64,000 nt of DNA from Candidatus Nitrososphaera gargensis Ga9.2 (GTDB lineage: Archaea > Thermoproteota > Nitrososphaeria > Nitrososphaerales > Nitrososphaeraceae): positions 1,922,001 to 1,986,000 of the forward strand of contig NC_018719.1 in NCBI RefSeq assembly GCF_000303155.1, written 5' to 3'. The notes below the pieces were generated by a model. It saw only the letters and a program-made list of their open reading frames with translations, had not been told where the DNA came from and did not search any database. A program made the position numbers and the translations under genes. Shown here piece after piece: positions 25,184 to 33,466 of the stretch (position 1 is the stretch's first letter; each line of letters begins with the position of its first letter).

Positions 25184-26107
25184 ATGCTTCCCATAGTAAA
25201 GGGCCTGCTGGCAGGCGAGCGGCGCGCTCTTGCAAGAGCCATTTCAATTGTTGATAACGACGAGCCCGAGTCCCGAGAAATAATAAGACAGATCTTTAGC
25301 AAGATAGGGGGTGCAAGGACCGTGGGGTTCACCGGGCCGGGCGGCGCAGGCAAGAGCTCGCTTGTGGGCAGGCTGATACCAGAATGCCAGGCCCTTGGCT
25401 ACAGGGTGGCGGTGCTTGCCGTAGACCCTACAAGCCCCTTGACGGGCGGCGCGATTCTGGGCGACAGGGTCAGGATGCAGGGCAATCTTGACGACGAAAA
25501 GGTGTTCATGAGGAGCATGGCGTCGAGAGGCGCGGTGGGAGGCGTATCAAAGTCGCTGCGAAACGCGATCAGGATTCTGGACGCTGCCGGCTACAACTTA
25601 GTGTTGGTTGAAAGCGTCGGCGCTGGTCAGCTGGAAATCGAGATATCCAAGGTGGTCGATATTACGGCGGTGCTGTTCACTCCGCACACTGGCGACAACG
25701 TGCAGGCGGTCAAGGCCGGCCTGACTGAGATCGGCGATATGTACATCATCAACAAGTCAGACCTTGAAGGCGCCGGCGCGCTATACAACACCATAGTCGA
25801 CCTGATAGGCGACACGGATCGAAAGCCTGTGGTGCTCAAGGCGTCTGCCAAGACCGGCAAGGGCGTCCGCGAACTAGCCAAGAGTATTGATAAATTACTA
25901 AAGGAAAAAAGCATTAATTATAAAGAACGCGAAAGAAGGATGCTGGAGAACGAGTTGAGGGACATGGTTTTAAATACGGTCGAGAAAAAGGCTTCCCAGA
26001 TGCTTGCAGGCAGCAAGAAATATTCCGAGTTTGTCGACAAGTTGACCAGAAAAGAGATCGACCCGTACGCGGCCGCAGAAGAGCTGGCCGCCGGCCTCTT
26101 TAGGTGA
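25184..26107 (+). CDS. meaB: MeaB/ArgK-family G-protein chaperone of methylmalonyl-CoA mutase
   Basis: 307 residues from ATG 25184, matching the usual family N-terminus (VKGLLAGERRALARAIS); a TTG 30 bases upstream is possible. P-loop GFTGPGGAGKSSLVGRL, Walker-B/switch VLVESVGAGQLEIEI where the usual VET appears as VES, and specificity motif NKSD. Guards and reloads the adenosylcobalamin-dependent mutase. Stop overlaps the large-subunit start by 4 bases. Confidence 0.94.
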   Translation: MLPIVKGLLAGERRALARAISIVDNDEPESREIIRQIFSKIGGARTVGFTGPGGAGKSSLVGRLIPECQALGYRVAVLAVDPTSPLTGGAILGDRVRMQGNLDDEKVFMRSMASRGAVGGVSKSLRNAIRILDAAGYNLVLVESVGAGQLEIEISKVVDITAVLFTPHTGDNVQAVKAGLTEIGDMYIINKSDLEGAGALYNTIVDLIGDTDRKPVVLKASAKTGKGVRELAKSIDKLLKEKSINYKERERRMLENELRDMVLNTVEKKASQMLAGSKKYSEFVDKLTRKEIDPYAAAEELAAGLFR

Positions 26108-27726
26108 TGGTAGATATGGTGGCAAAACCGGCAAAGCCAACCGAGAACTTCAAGACCGATTCTAACATCCCGGTCAAGCGAGTCTACAACAGAAAAGACT
26201 TGGCGAAATACAATAGTAGCCGCCGCGATGAAGAACCGGGCAAGTACCCGTTCACGCGTGGTCTGTACCCCAACATGTACCGAGAGCGCGTCTGGACAAT
26301 GCGTCAGTACAGCGGCTTTGGTAGCGCGGAGGAGACCAACAAGCGTTTCAAATTCTTGTTGGACCACGGCCAGACGGGACTGTCGCTTGCGTTCGACCTG
26401 CCGACCCAGACGGGCAGGGATTCGGATGACCCACAGTCGGAAGGCGAGGTAGGCAGGACCGGCGTCGCCATCAGCTCTATAAAGGACATGATGACCTGCT
26501 TTGACGGGATACCACTTGACAAGGTCAGCACGTCAATGACCATCAATTCTACCGCGTCAACTCTCTTGTCGCTTTACATCACTGTTGCCGAGTCGCAAAG
26601 CGTGCCGCCAGATCAGCTGCGCGGGACGACCCAGAACGACATCTTGAAGGAATACATCGCGCGCAACACATACATCTACCCGCCCAAGCCGTCTATGCGG
26701 CTTATCGGCGACATGATAGAATACTGCTCAAAGAAGGTGCCCCAATGGTACCCGATCAGCATATCCGGCTACCACATGAGGGAGGCTGGCTGCAACGCCG
26801 TACAAGAGCTGGCGTTCACCTTTGCCAACGCGATTGAATACATCGAGACATGCATCTCAAGGGGCATGAAGGTTGACGACTTTGCGCCCCGGCTCTCGTT
26901 CTTTTTCTGCTGCACGATGGAGTTCTTTGAAGAGATCGCCAAGTTCAGGGCCGCAAGACGTATCTATGCAAAGATAATGAAGGAAAGGTTCCGCGCAAAG
27001 GATCCCAAGTCGATGCACTTGCGCTTCCACGTGCAGACCTCCGGCGAGTCGCTGACTGCGCAGCAGGTCGATAATAACATCGTCAGGGTGACGACAGAGG
27101 CGCTGGCCGCGGTGCTTGGTGGGTGCCAGTCGCTGCACACCAATTCAAGGGACGAAGCGCTAGCACTCCCGACCGAAGAGTCTGTCAAGGTGGCGCTCAG
27201 AACCCAGCAGATAATCGCAAGCGAAACCGGCGTCGTCAAGACAGTCGACCCTATGGCCGGCTCGTACTATGTCGAATACCTGACGGGCAAGATAGAGGAA
27301 GAAGTGAACAAGTACCTCAAAAAGATAGATAGGATGGGCGGCGCGATGGTCGCCGTGGAGAAGGGGTTCTTCCAAGAAGAGATCAGGAACAACGCGTACC
27401 AGCTAAAGAAAGAGATCGACGAGAACAAGCGCGTCATTGTAGGGGTCAACAAGTACCAGGACGCGCACGACGTCGAGCCCAAGCTCAACAAGATAGATCA
27501 GGAGATAGAGAACAGGCAGATCGCCCGGCTCAAGGAACTCAAAAGCAGCCGCGACAGGACCAAAGTGGATCAGGCGCTGTCGCAGCTGCAAAAGGCCGCA
27601 GAGAAGGACGACGAGAACCTGATGCCTCACATAATCAATGCTGTCAAGAACTACAGCACTCTTGGCGAGATAAGCAGCACTCTCAGGACAGTCTTTGGCA
27701 GGTACGAGCCCAAGATATCGTTCTAG
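26104..27726 (+). CDS. methylmalonyl-CoA mutase, large (catalytic) subunit
   Basis: 540 residues, the TIM-barrel half of the mutase: GLYPNMYRERVWTMRQYSGFGSAEETN, then GQTGLSLAFDLPTQTGRDSDDP and ISISGYHMREAGCNA. These are substrate- and radical-site signatures of the archaeal alpha subunit. No B12-binding domain is fused, fitting the separate small subunit at 24430. Central step of autotrophic carbon fixation in this lineage. Confidence 0.95.
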   Translation: MMVDMVAKPAKPTENFKTDSNIPVKRVYNRKDLAKYNSSRRDEEPGKYPFTRGLYPNMYRERVWTMRQYSGFGSAEETNKRFKFLLDHGQTGLSLAFDLPTQTGRDSDDPQSEGEVGRTGVAISSIKDMMTCFDGIPLDKVSTSMTINSTASTLLSLYITVAESQSVPPDQLRGTTQNDILKEYIARNTYIYPPKPSMRLIGDMIEYCSKKVPQWYPISISGYHMREAGCNAVQELAFTFANAIEYIETCISRGMKVDDFAPRLSFFFCCTMEFFEEIAKFRAARRIYAKIMKERFRAKDPKSMHLRFHVQTSGESLTAQQVDNNIVRVTTEALAAVLGGCQSLHTNSRDEALALPTEESVKVALRTQQIIASETGVVKTVDPMAGSYYVEYLTGKIEEEVNKYLKKIDRMGGAMVAVEKGFFQEEIRNNAYQLKKEIDENKRVIVGVNKYQDAHDVEPKLNKIDQEIENRQIARLKELKSSRDRTKVDQALSQLQKAAEKDDENLMPHIINAVKNYSTLGEISSTLRTVFGRYEPKISF

Positions 27727-27836
27727 TGCAATAATTATAGCGGCTAATCCAAAAAAAGTACCCGCGTGAGGTAGTCGGCCCCAGTACAACGACAACAACT
27801 TTCTTTTTATTGTAGTATATCTTTGGATATTGTGCA

Positions 27837-29150
27837 GTGAACCACACAGCTCCAACAACCTCTCCGTTGCCATCGCTTTTCCCATCCCTTGTTGGCGGAG
27901 AGAACGCGCTTGGAGACATTGTGGTAATGGACCTTGCAGTGATCATGGTAGTTGCTGCAATAATGCTTGCCATCACATTCAAGCTAAAGCAGCCAATGGT
28001 TATCGGCTACATCATTGCAGGCATGATAATTGGGCCATACACGCCACCGTTCAGCTTGGTCAGCAGCATCGAGACGGTCAGCCTGATGGCAGAAATAGGG
28101 ATCATTCTGCTCTTGTTCACGGTCGGGACGGAGTACCCGATAGCCAAGCTCCGGTCCATTGGAGGAAAGGCTATTGTCATTGCGCTGTCCGAGGCTTTGG
28201 GTACCTTTGCCATCGGCTATTTTGTAGGCCAGCAGATGGGCATGGCGTTATTTGACAGCCTCTTTCTGGCGCTTTCAATATCTGTGACGAGCACCGTAAT
28301 AGTGATGCGCGTGTTGGAGGAGCTGGGTATGGTAAGGGAGGAGTCGGCGTACCTCCTGCTCGGCGTCGCTGTAATTGAAGATATTATCATAGTATCGATG
28401 CTCGCCATTTTGCAGTCTGTGGCTTCGACAGGCGACCTTGCGTTCCAAGAGATCACAGTCGTGGTCGGGGTGGTGCTGGCCTTTATCGGCGGCGTCCTGT
28501 TCCTCGGCTCAAGGACGATACCCAAGCTGGTCGACATCATGGGCAAGACGGACCGCTACGACCTTATCCTGATAACAGTGCTGGCAGTCGCGTTCGGGCT
28601 GTCGTTCATTGCCGACGCGATCGGGATTTCGGTCGCAACCGGCGCCTTCTTTGCAGGCGTGCTGGTGGCAGAATCAAAAACGCAGGCCGTCGCCAAGATA
28701 ATCACTATCCCATTGAGGGATATGTTTGGCGCCGTGTTTTTCATATCTGTCGGGGCGCTCATGGACATCAGGCTGATCCCGTCTTTCATTGTCCCTGCCC
28801 TGATCCTGATCGCCACTTCCTTTGGAGCCAAGTTCGGAACCGTCTTTGCCTCTGCAAAGATGCTTGGGCTTAGCAAGAAGGTGTCTGCAAGGGCAGGCTT
28901 TGGCCTGTCAGCTTCGGGAGGCGAGCTGGCGCTTGTGACGGCCAAGGGAGGAGCAGACGTGGGGGCAACAAGCGCGTTTTTGCTTCCAATGATTGGAGCG
29001 ATGACAATAATTACGACGTTCTTGTCTCCCTATGTCATCAGGCTGGGGTGGAAAATCACCAAATCGCCGGAAGGCGAGCCGGCGAAAGGCAACGACAACA
29101 ATAGCAACAAAGCAAAGGATACGGAAACTTCTGGAGCAGAAGAGAAGTAG
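27837..29150 (+). CDS. CPA2-family cation:proton antiporter (KefB/NapA-like)
   Basis: 437 residues with about 12-13 membrane helices. LKQPMVIGYIIAGMIIGPYT and LLFTVGTEY mark the family, and GVAVIEDIIIVSMLAIL contains the acidic ion-binding pair (ED). C-terminal 25 residues are polar, with no TrkA-N domain. Sits between the mutase and the epimerase genes but is not obviously linked to them. Likely K+ or Na+/H+ exchange. Confidence 0.88.
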   Translation: MNHTAPTTSPLPSLFPSLVGGENALGDIVVMDLAVIMVVAAIMLAITFKLKQPMVIGYIIAGMIIGPYTPPFSLVSSIETVSLMAEIGIILLLFTVGTEYPIAKLRSIGGKAIVIALSEALGTFAIGYFVGQQMGMALFDSLFLALSISVTSTVIVMRVLEELGMVREESAYLLLGVAVIEDIIIVSMLAILQSVASTGDLAFQEITVVVGVVLAFIGGVLFLGSRTIPKLVDIMGKTDRYDLILITVLAVAFGLSFIADAIGISVATGAFFAGVLVAESKTQAVAKIITIPLRDMFGAVFFISVGALMDIRLIPSFIVPALILIATSFGAKFGTVFASAKMLGLSKKVSARAGFGLSASGGELALVTAKGGADVGATSAFLLPMIGAMTIITTFLSPYVIRLGWKITKSPEGEPAKGNDNNSNKAKDTETSGAEEK

Positions 29151-29264
29151 TATAGTAATAGAAGCATTAGCGAAATACTGCTACGCCTTTTCTTCTGTCG
29201 CTAGCGATACAAGCACCCCCAACATTAGGTTAAATAAACTGTCAATAGAAGAATAAGATCTGAA

Positions 29265-29681
29265 ATGAGAGTCGACCACATTGCCATAGCCGTGAAGAAC
29301 GTGGAAGAGGCGCTCAAAAATTATCAAAAGATACTGAATGTTGACCACCTGGAAATAGAGGAGGTTCCAAATGAAAAGGTCAAGGTCGCGATGCTGATGC
29401 TGCAGGACACCAGAATCGAGTTGATGGAGCCGACAGCTCCGGACAGCCCGATATCAAAGTTCCTGCAAGATCGCGGCGAGGGTATACATCACATTGCAAT
29501 CACGGCAGACGACATCGAAAAGGATGTTGCAAGGGCGTCTGCCAACGGCATGAAGATGCTGGGGGGACTGCGCACGGGCTCGTACGGCCGCAGGATCACT
29601 TTTATACACCCCAAGTCGCTCAACGGCGTCCTGACGGAATTCTGCGAAGCGCCGCCAGCAAATGGCAAAAAAGAAGAATAA
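29265..29681 (+). CDS. mce: methylmalonyl-CoA epimerase
   Basis: 138 residues of the glyoxalase/VOC fold: RVDHIAIAVKNVEEALKNY, RIELMEP, GEGIHHIAITADDIEKDV and GVLTEFCE supply the paired-module metal ligands (H, E, H, E). Interconverts the two methylmalonyl-CoA isomers so that the mutase can use the product of propionyl-CoA carboxylation. Fits the mcm cluster just upstream. Confidence 0.93.
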   Translation: MRVDHIAIAVKNVEEALKNYQKILNVDHLEIEEVPNEKVKVAMLMLQDTRIELMEPTAPDSPISKFLQDRGEGIHHIAITADDIEKDVARASANGMKMLGGLRTGSYGRRITFIHPKSLNGVLTEFCEAPPANGKKEE

Positions 29682-29707
29682 GAAGCACCGTCTGATTTTG
29701 TTCTGTA

Positions 29708-30667
29708 TTGCACTGCGAACAGCTTGTCAGGCTGCTGACTGAAAGCGTGGAGCGGAACTGTGCAGACGCGTTGCTGCTCTCAGGCGGGCTTGATAGCAGC
29801 ATACTGGCAAGCATACTGCATCCAAAATATTCGGTGGCTGCGGGATTTGGCTCTGATGCCCCGGACCTTGCCCACGCAAGGCAGGTTGCGGGAAAATACA
29901 GCGGAAGGCACGTCGAAGTCGTATTTGACCAGAACAGGATGGCAGAGCTGGTCGAGCAGGTCATACAGGTCTTCAAGACGTTTGACCCGATAGAGATCAG
30001 GAATTCGGCAGTCGCTCTTGCCGGCATGGAGCAAGCAAAAAGCGACGGCCACTCCGCCATAATGACAGGCGACGGGGGCGACGAGCTGTTCGCAGGCTAC
30101 AACTATCTTGCCCGGTATTACTCTGACGCGCAAAAGCTGGATTTGGAATTGCGCCGGCTCTGGCAGATCATGCATTTTTCGTCAAGAAAGCTGGGCGAGC
30201 ATATCGGTGTTAAGGTAAAGACCCCTTTCCTTGACGGGGAATTTATATCGTTTGCAAAGTCGATAGGCGTCAGCGAAAAGGTTGGCGAGCATAATGGAAA
30301 AAAGTGGGGCAAGCTCATCCTCAGGAGGTGTTTTGAGACTACACTTGGCGACCTTGTTTGGAGGCAAAAGCTTGCGCAGGAGCAGGGAGCGGCCACTGGC
30401 AAATATCAAAAATATGTTGAAGAAATGATAGATGACCTGACCTTTGCAAACAAGGCAAAGATAGCAAAAGAGCTGGACAACGTCACGATAAGGAGCAAGG
30501 AGCACCTGCACTACTACGCTATTTTCCGAAGCTACTTTCCGCCGCCAAAGGAAGAAGAAAGAGAAGTGGATTGTGAATCGCGCTGCCCGGAATGCCGCGG
30601 CTGCATGGCGCGGGACGGTAGGTTCTGCAGGACGTGTGGCGCGTTTCCTGTCACGCCGTCACTTTGA
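29708..30667 (+). CDS. asparagine-synthase-domain protein without glutaminase, with zinc ribbon
   Basis: 319 residues from TTG. PP-loop ATP pyrophosphatase motif LLLSGGLDSSILAS (about 22-35) and GDGGDELFAGYNYLARYY (about 121-138) are those of the AsnB C-terminal domain. The usual N-terminal glutamine amidotransferase (Cys2) is absent. The last 30 residues add a ribbon (CPECRGCMARDGRFCRTCG). Could amidate or adenylate another substrate using free ammonia, abundant in this organism. Substrate unknown. Overlaps the 3' end of the opposing YHS gene by 9 bases. Confidence 0.85.
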   Translation: MHCEQLVRLLTESVERNCADALLLSGGLDSSILASILHPKYSVAAGFGSDAPDLAHARQVAGKYSGRHVEVVFDQNRMAELVEQVIQVFKTFDPIEIRNSAVALAGMEQAKSDGHSAIMTGDGGDELFAGYNYLARYYSDAQKLDLELRRLWQIMHFSSRKLGEHIGVKVKTPFLDGEFISFAKSIGVSEKVGEHNGKKWGKLILRRCFETTLGDLVWRQKLAQEQGAATGKYQKYVEEMIDDLTFANKAKIAKELDNVTIRSKEHLHYYAIFRSYFPPPKEEEREVDCESRCPECRGCMARDGRFCRTCGAFPVTPSL

Positions 30668-30799
30668 ATATTTCCCAGGCTTTTTCACAAAGATCCTCTT
30701 GCAGCCTTCGCAGCAAAAGTAGTAGGTCTTGCCGTTGTGTTCGTGGCTCACTGCGAGCTCTTGGTCCATTTCAATCCCGCAGACAGGATCAACAGGCAC
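30659..30799 (-). CDS. YHS-domain micro-protein (46 aa)
   Basis: GTG 30799 to TGA 30659; an in-frame TGA lies just upstream of the GTG. VPVDPVCGIEMDQELAVSHEH, then YYFCCEGCKRIF, is the full YHS signature (D-P-V-C-G-M-x and C-x2-C-x2-F), a metal-binding module found alone or in copper ATPases. Tail-to-tail with the asparagine-synthase gene. Possible copper or heavy-metal carrier. Confidence 0.85.
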   Translation of the reverse strand: MPVDPVCGIEMDQELAVSHEHNGKTYYFCCEGCKRIFVKKPGKYSK

Positions 30800-30881
30800 A
30801 CTTCAAACGCCAAGGGTTGCGTATTTATTGTTTACCAAAAAATTGATGTTGTTGCATCTTTTGTAATGTTAGCAAAGGTGC

Positions 30882-31031
30882 TTAGGCAGGTTTGCAAAAG
30901 AAAATCTGAATGCAAAATAGTAGATTATTAGAGGATTTGATCCTAAAGGCTACCCCACCAGTAATGATGATAGCTGCTGCAACACTCCCAGCTAGAAGTA
31001 AAGGAAATGCAGGACTCAGATCAAAGGGCAA
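30882..31031 (-). CDS. small single-span membrane protein
   Basis: 49 residues from TTG 31031: LPFDLSPAF then a hydrophobic helix FPLLLAGSVAAAIIITGGVAF and a positively charged end. It follows another micro-protein with one membrane span (31060-31161). Short and without a family match; coding is plausible but unproven. Confidence 0.4.
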   Translation of the reverse strand: MPFDLSPAFPLLLAGSVAAAIIITGGVAFRIKSSNNLLFCIQIFFCKPA

Positions 31032-31059
31032 ATCTGAGAAACTTCTACAGCCACTGTTT

Positions 31060-31161
31060 CTAGGACAAAAAAGAATCCTCCCTTCCATACAGACAAGCCA
31101 AGATAAAGCAGGTAATAGATACCCCAGCAGCAAGGACAGCAATTTTGCCTCTATGTTTCAA
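31060..31161 (-). CDS. 33-aa membrane micro-protein
   Basis: TTG 31161 to TAG 31060: LKHRGKIAVLAAGVSITCFIL then ACLYGREDSFLS, a basic start, one membrane helix and a short polar end. An in-frame TGA lies two codons upstream of the TTG. Together with 30882-31031 it makes a pair of single-span micro-proteins in tandem. Possibly real, low certainty. Confidence 0.35.
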   Translation of the reverse strand: MKHRGKIAVLAAGVSITCFILACLYGREDSFLS

Positions 31162-31276
31162 GCCGAAAGTTCACTTGCTAGTAAAGCTTGGTTCCAATTC
31201 TACTTTTGCAAAGAGATCGGATAGGTTGCCTGCCAAAAAAAGGCGGAACAACATTACCGCAAATCCGGTAAGGAAA

Positions 31277-31296
31277 AACTGACTGACTGGTCAGTT
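31277..31296 (+). promoter_or_regulatory. TetR-like operator upstream of export operon
   Basis: Perfect 7-base inverted repeat AACTGAC (31277-31283) and GTCAGTT (31290-31296) around TGACTG. Dyads of the TGACTGACTGGTCA type are typical of TetR-family repressors. It is 44 bases before the ABC-transporter ATPase start. No TetR gene is in this window, so the regulator would act from elsewhere. Confidence 0.55.
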
Positions 31297-31340
31297 ATGC
31301 TTATTAGGCGGCCAGCAATTTCTATAGGTGCTTGGCAGGC

Positions 31341-32054
31341 ATGAACACGAATAACGGAAGCGACGATTCGGTCGTTCTCAAGGTTGAAAACATTGTCAAG
31401 ATATTCGAGTCTGCGGCCGGCAGGGTCGCGGCTCTTCGCGGAGTGAACCTTTCGATAAGGAAGGGCGAGTTCGTCTCTATAGTGGGGCCCTCGGGCAGCG
31501 GCAAGTCGACGCTGCTCAACATGATAGGGGCGCTTGACCGGCCCACCTCAGGCAGGGTGATAATAAACGGCGTCGACGTATTTTCGCTTTCAGACGGCGA
31601 GCTTGCCACAATGAGGAACCACCTTATCGGCTTTATCTTCCAGTCATACAACCTGATAAACAGGACAACCGTCCTCAAGAATGTCGAGCTCCCTGCCATA
31701 CTATCTGGCATGGACGGCAGCAAAATGCAACAGCGCGCCATAAAGCTCCTTGACGTCTTGGGCATAAGCAACAAGGCAGACTTCAAGCCCACCAGTCTGA
31801 GCGGAGGGCAGCAGCAGAGGGTCGCAATAGCAAGGGCGCTCATGAACGACCCCGCGATAATACTTGCAGACGAGCCGACAGGCAACCTCGACACAAAGAC
31901 AGGGAATGAAGTGTTCGACCTGCTCAAGATGCTGTCAAACAAGTTCAGGCGCACTATAGTGATGGTGACGCATAACCCCGAGCTTGCAGAAGCAACCGAC
32001 AGGGCAATCTATATCCGCGACGGCACGGTGGAAAAGGAGGTCGCATACCACTAA
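31341..32054 (+). CDS. MacB/LolD-type ABC transporter ATPase
   Basis: 237 residues from ATG 31341 (a TTG 9 bases upstream is in frame). Walker A VGPSGSGKSTLLNM, Q-loop FIFQSYNLINRTTV, signature SLSGGQQQRVAIARALM, Walker B IILADEPTGNLD, H-loop MVTHNPELA. The NL after Walker B is typical of LolD/MacB/FtsE ATPases that drive mechanotransmission. Stop and next start overlap. First gene of a three-gene export unit controlled by the dyad at 31277. Confidence 0.95.
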   Translation: MNTNNGSDDSVVLKVENIVKIFESAAGRVAALRGVNLSIRKGEFVSIVGPSGSGKSTLLNMIGALDRPTSGRVIINGVDVFSLSDGELATMRNHLIGFIFQSYNLINRTTVLKNVELPAILSGMDGSKMQQRAIKLLDVLGISNKADFKPTSLSGGQQQRVAIARALMNDPAIILADEPTGNLDTKTGNEVFDLLKMLSNKFRRTIVMVTHNPELAEATDRAIYIRDGTVEKEVAYH

Positions 32055-33466
32055 TGATGATTGTGAATTCAACGATAATTTTTGCGCTGCTTGCCAGCAT
32101 GGTCTTGATCCCTGTTGCGGCATACGCACAGGAAGGTGGCCCAAGCAGAGAAGACATCATTTCAGCCTACTATAGTGGGCCGGTTTATCTTGACTCGTAC
32201 TGGACATCAGGCTTGAATTCGAGTGAGAGCACCACGGAGTTGGACGTTGCTCCCGGCGACGGCGCTTCCACCCTTGCAGTTGTCCTGATAAACAGGGGTC
32301 CGTCAGACATCTCTGGAATCACAGGCCAGCTGACGCTTCCAAGTGGCTTTCAGGCAACCGGCAAGCCAGCCGGAAGTCTTGCAACTGCCACCTTCAACCA
32401 GATTGTAAAAGTGGGAAACACGTTTACGCTCTTTTTTGATGTGGACGTGCTTGACACCGCAAGCATAGGAGAACATACTGCACAGCTATCTGTAGATTAT
32501 TCAAGGTTCTTTGAGACAGGGGTGCCAAGAAACGCGAGTATGGACGTCCCGTTCAGGGTGACAGGCAAGGCTATCATAAATGTGAGCGGGATTTCTTCTG
32601 GAGATGGGGACGCAAGCAACCAGATAGTTGCCGGCAAGATTGAGGATTACAATATCAGTGTGGCAAACAAGGGAACGGCTCCGATAACAAACGTTGTTGT
32701 GACCTTGGTGTCGCCGTCTGAATCCGTAAAGATCCTAGGCAATTCGAAATGGACGATCCAGAGTATCGGGGAAGACTCACAGGTCGACCTGCCTACAAGG
32801 GTGTTTGCCGCAAATTCGCTGATTGGAAATCCTGCTTCTTTTGACGTGACTGTTGAATATTCGTCGAACGGGCAGTCAAACACTGAAACGTTCACGCTCG
32901 GGATCTACATCGCAGGCGAGATCAGCATCAGGGCTTATGACCTTGCAATCAACTACATCGGGGGCACGCCCAACATCGTCGGGAGCCTCCTGAACGAGGG
33001 CAACACGGTGGCACTCTTTACAACGATCGAGGTCACAGGCGCAGAGAATCTTGTGTCAGACCTGCCGCCCCAGCAATACATAGGCGACTTGGAAGAGAAC
33101 TCGCCCCTGCCTTTCAGCATTCCAATAAACGTCAACAGCAGGGCCGGCGCTGGCACGTACGCTATTTCGCTCAAGGTAAGTTACAAGGACGACCTCCGGG
33201 AGACCCATATGCTTGACGTCAATTCAGAAGTGCAGTTTGCGCCCGAGCAGCCTGCCGACGAGTCCTCGCAAGGCCCGGACATAGCAAGCATAAGCCTGAT
33301 GCCTGTGGGCATTGGCGTGGCGGCTGCCGCGGCGATAGCAGGCGTGACGGTCGCCAGAAGGAGAAAAAAGAGCGCCCTCAAGCGCACTTTTCAGGCGGGC
33401 AAGGCCGATGACGACGACATCGAGTCTGTGCTTGACAGCCATAGTAGTAAGCAAGATCGCAAATGA
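32054..33466 (+). CDS. exported, membrane-anchored CARDB/COG1361-like protein
   Basis: 470 residues: signal peptide (IIFALLASMVLIPVAAYAQ), about 370 residues of repeated beta-sandwich character (GDGASTLAVVLINRGPSDISGITGQL, and similar segments each about 110 residues later), then a C-terminal membrane helix (MPVGIGVAAAAAIAGVTVA) and basic tail. In archaea such proteins accompany MacB-like permeases and may act as the extracellular adaptor. Overlaps both neighbours by 1-4 bases. Confidence 0.82.
   Translation: MMIVNSTIIFALLASMVLIPVAAYAQEGGPSREDIISAYYSGPVYLDSYWTSGLNSSESTTELDVAPGDGASTLAVVLINRGPSDISGITGQLTLPSGFQATGKPAGSLATATFNQIVKVGNTFTLFFDVDVLDTASIGEHTAQLSVDYSRFFETGVPRNASMDVPFRVTGKAIINVSGISSGDGDASNQIVAGKIEDYNISVANKGTAPITNVVVTLVSPSESVKILGNSKWTIQSIGEDSQVDLPTRVFAANSLIGNPASFDVTVEYSSNGQSNTETFTLGIYIAGEISIRAYDLAINYIGGTPNIVGSLLNEGNTVALFTTIEVTGAENLVSDLPPQQYIGDLEENSPLPFSIPINVNSRAGAGTYAISLKVSYKDDLRETHMLDVNSEVQFAPEQPADESSQGPDIASISLMPVGIGVAAAAAIAGVTVARRRKKSALKRTFQAGKADDDDIESVLDSHSSKQDRK

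Noticed and set aside
30910-31224. 104-codon plus-strand frame
   Set aside because: Antisense to two membrane micro-protein frames and lacking any fold-like pattern.
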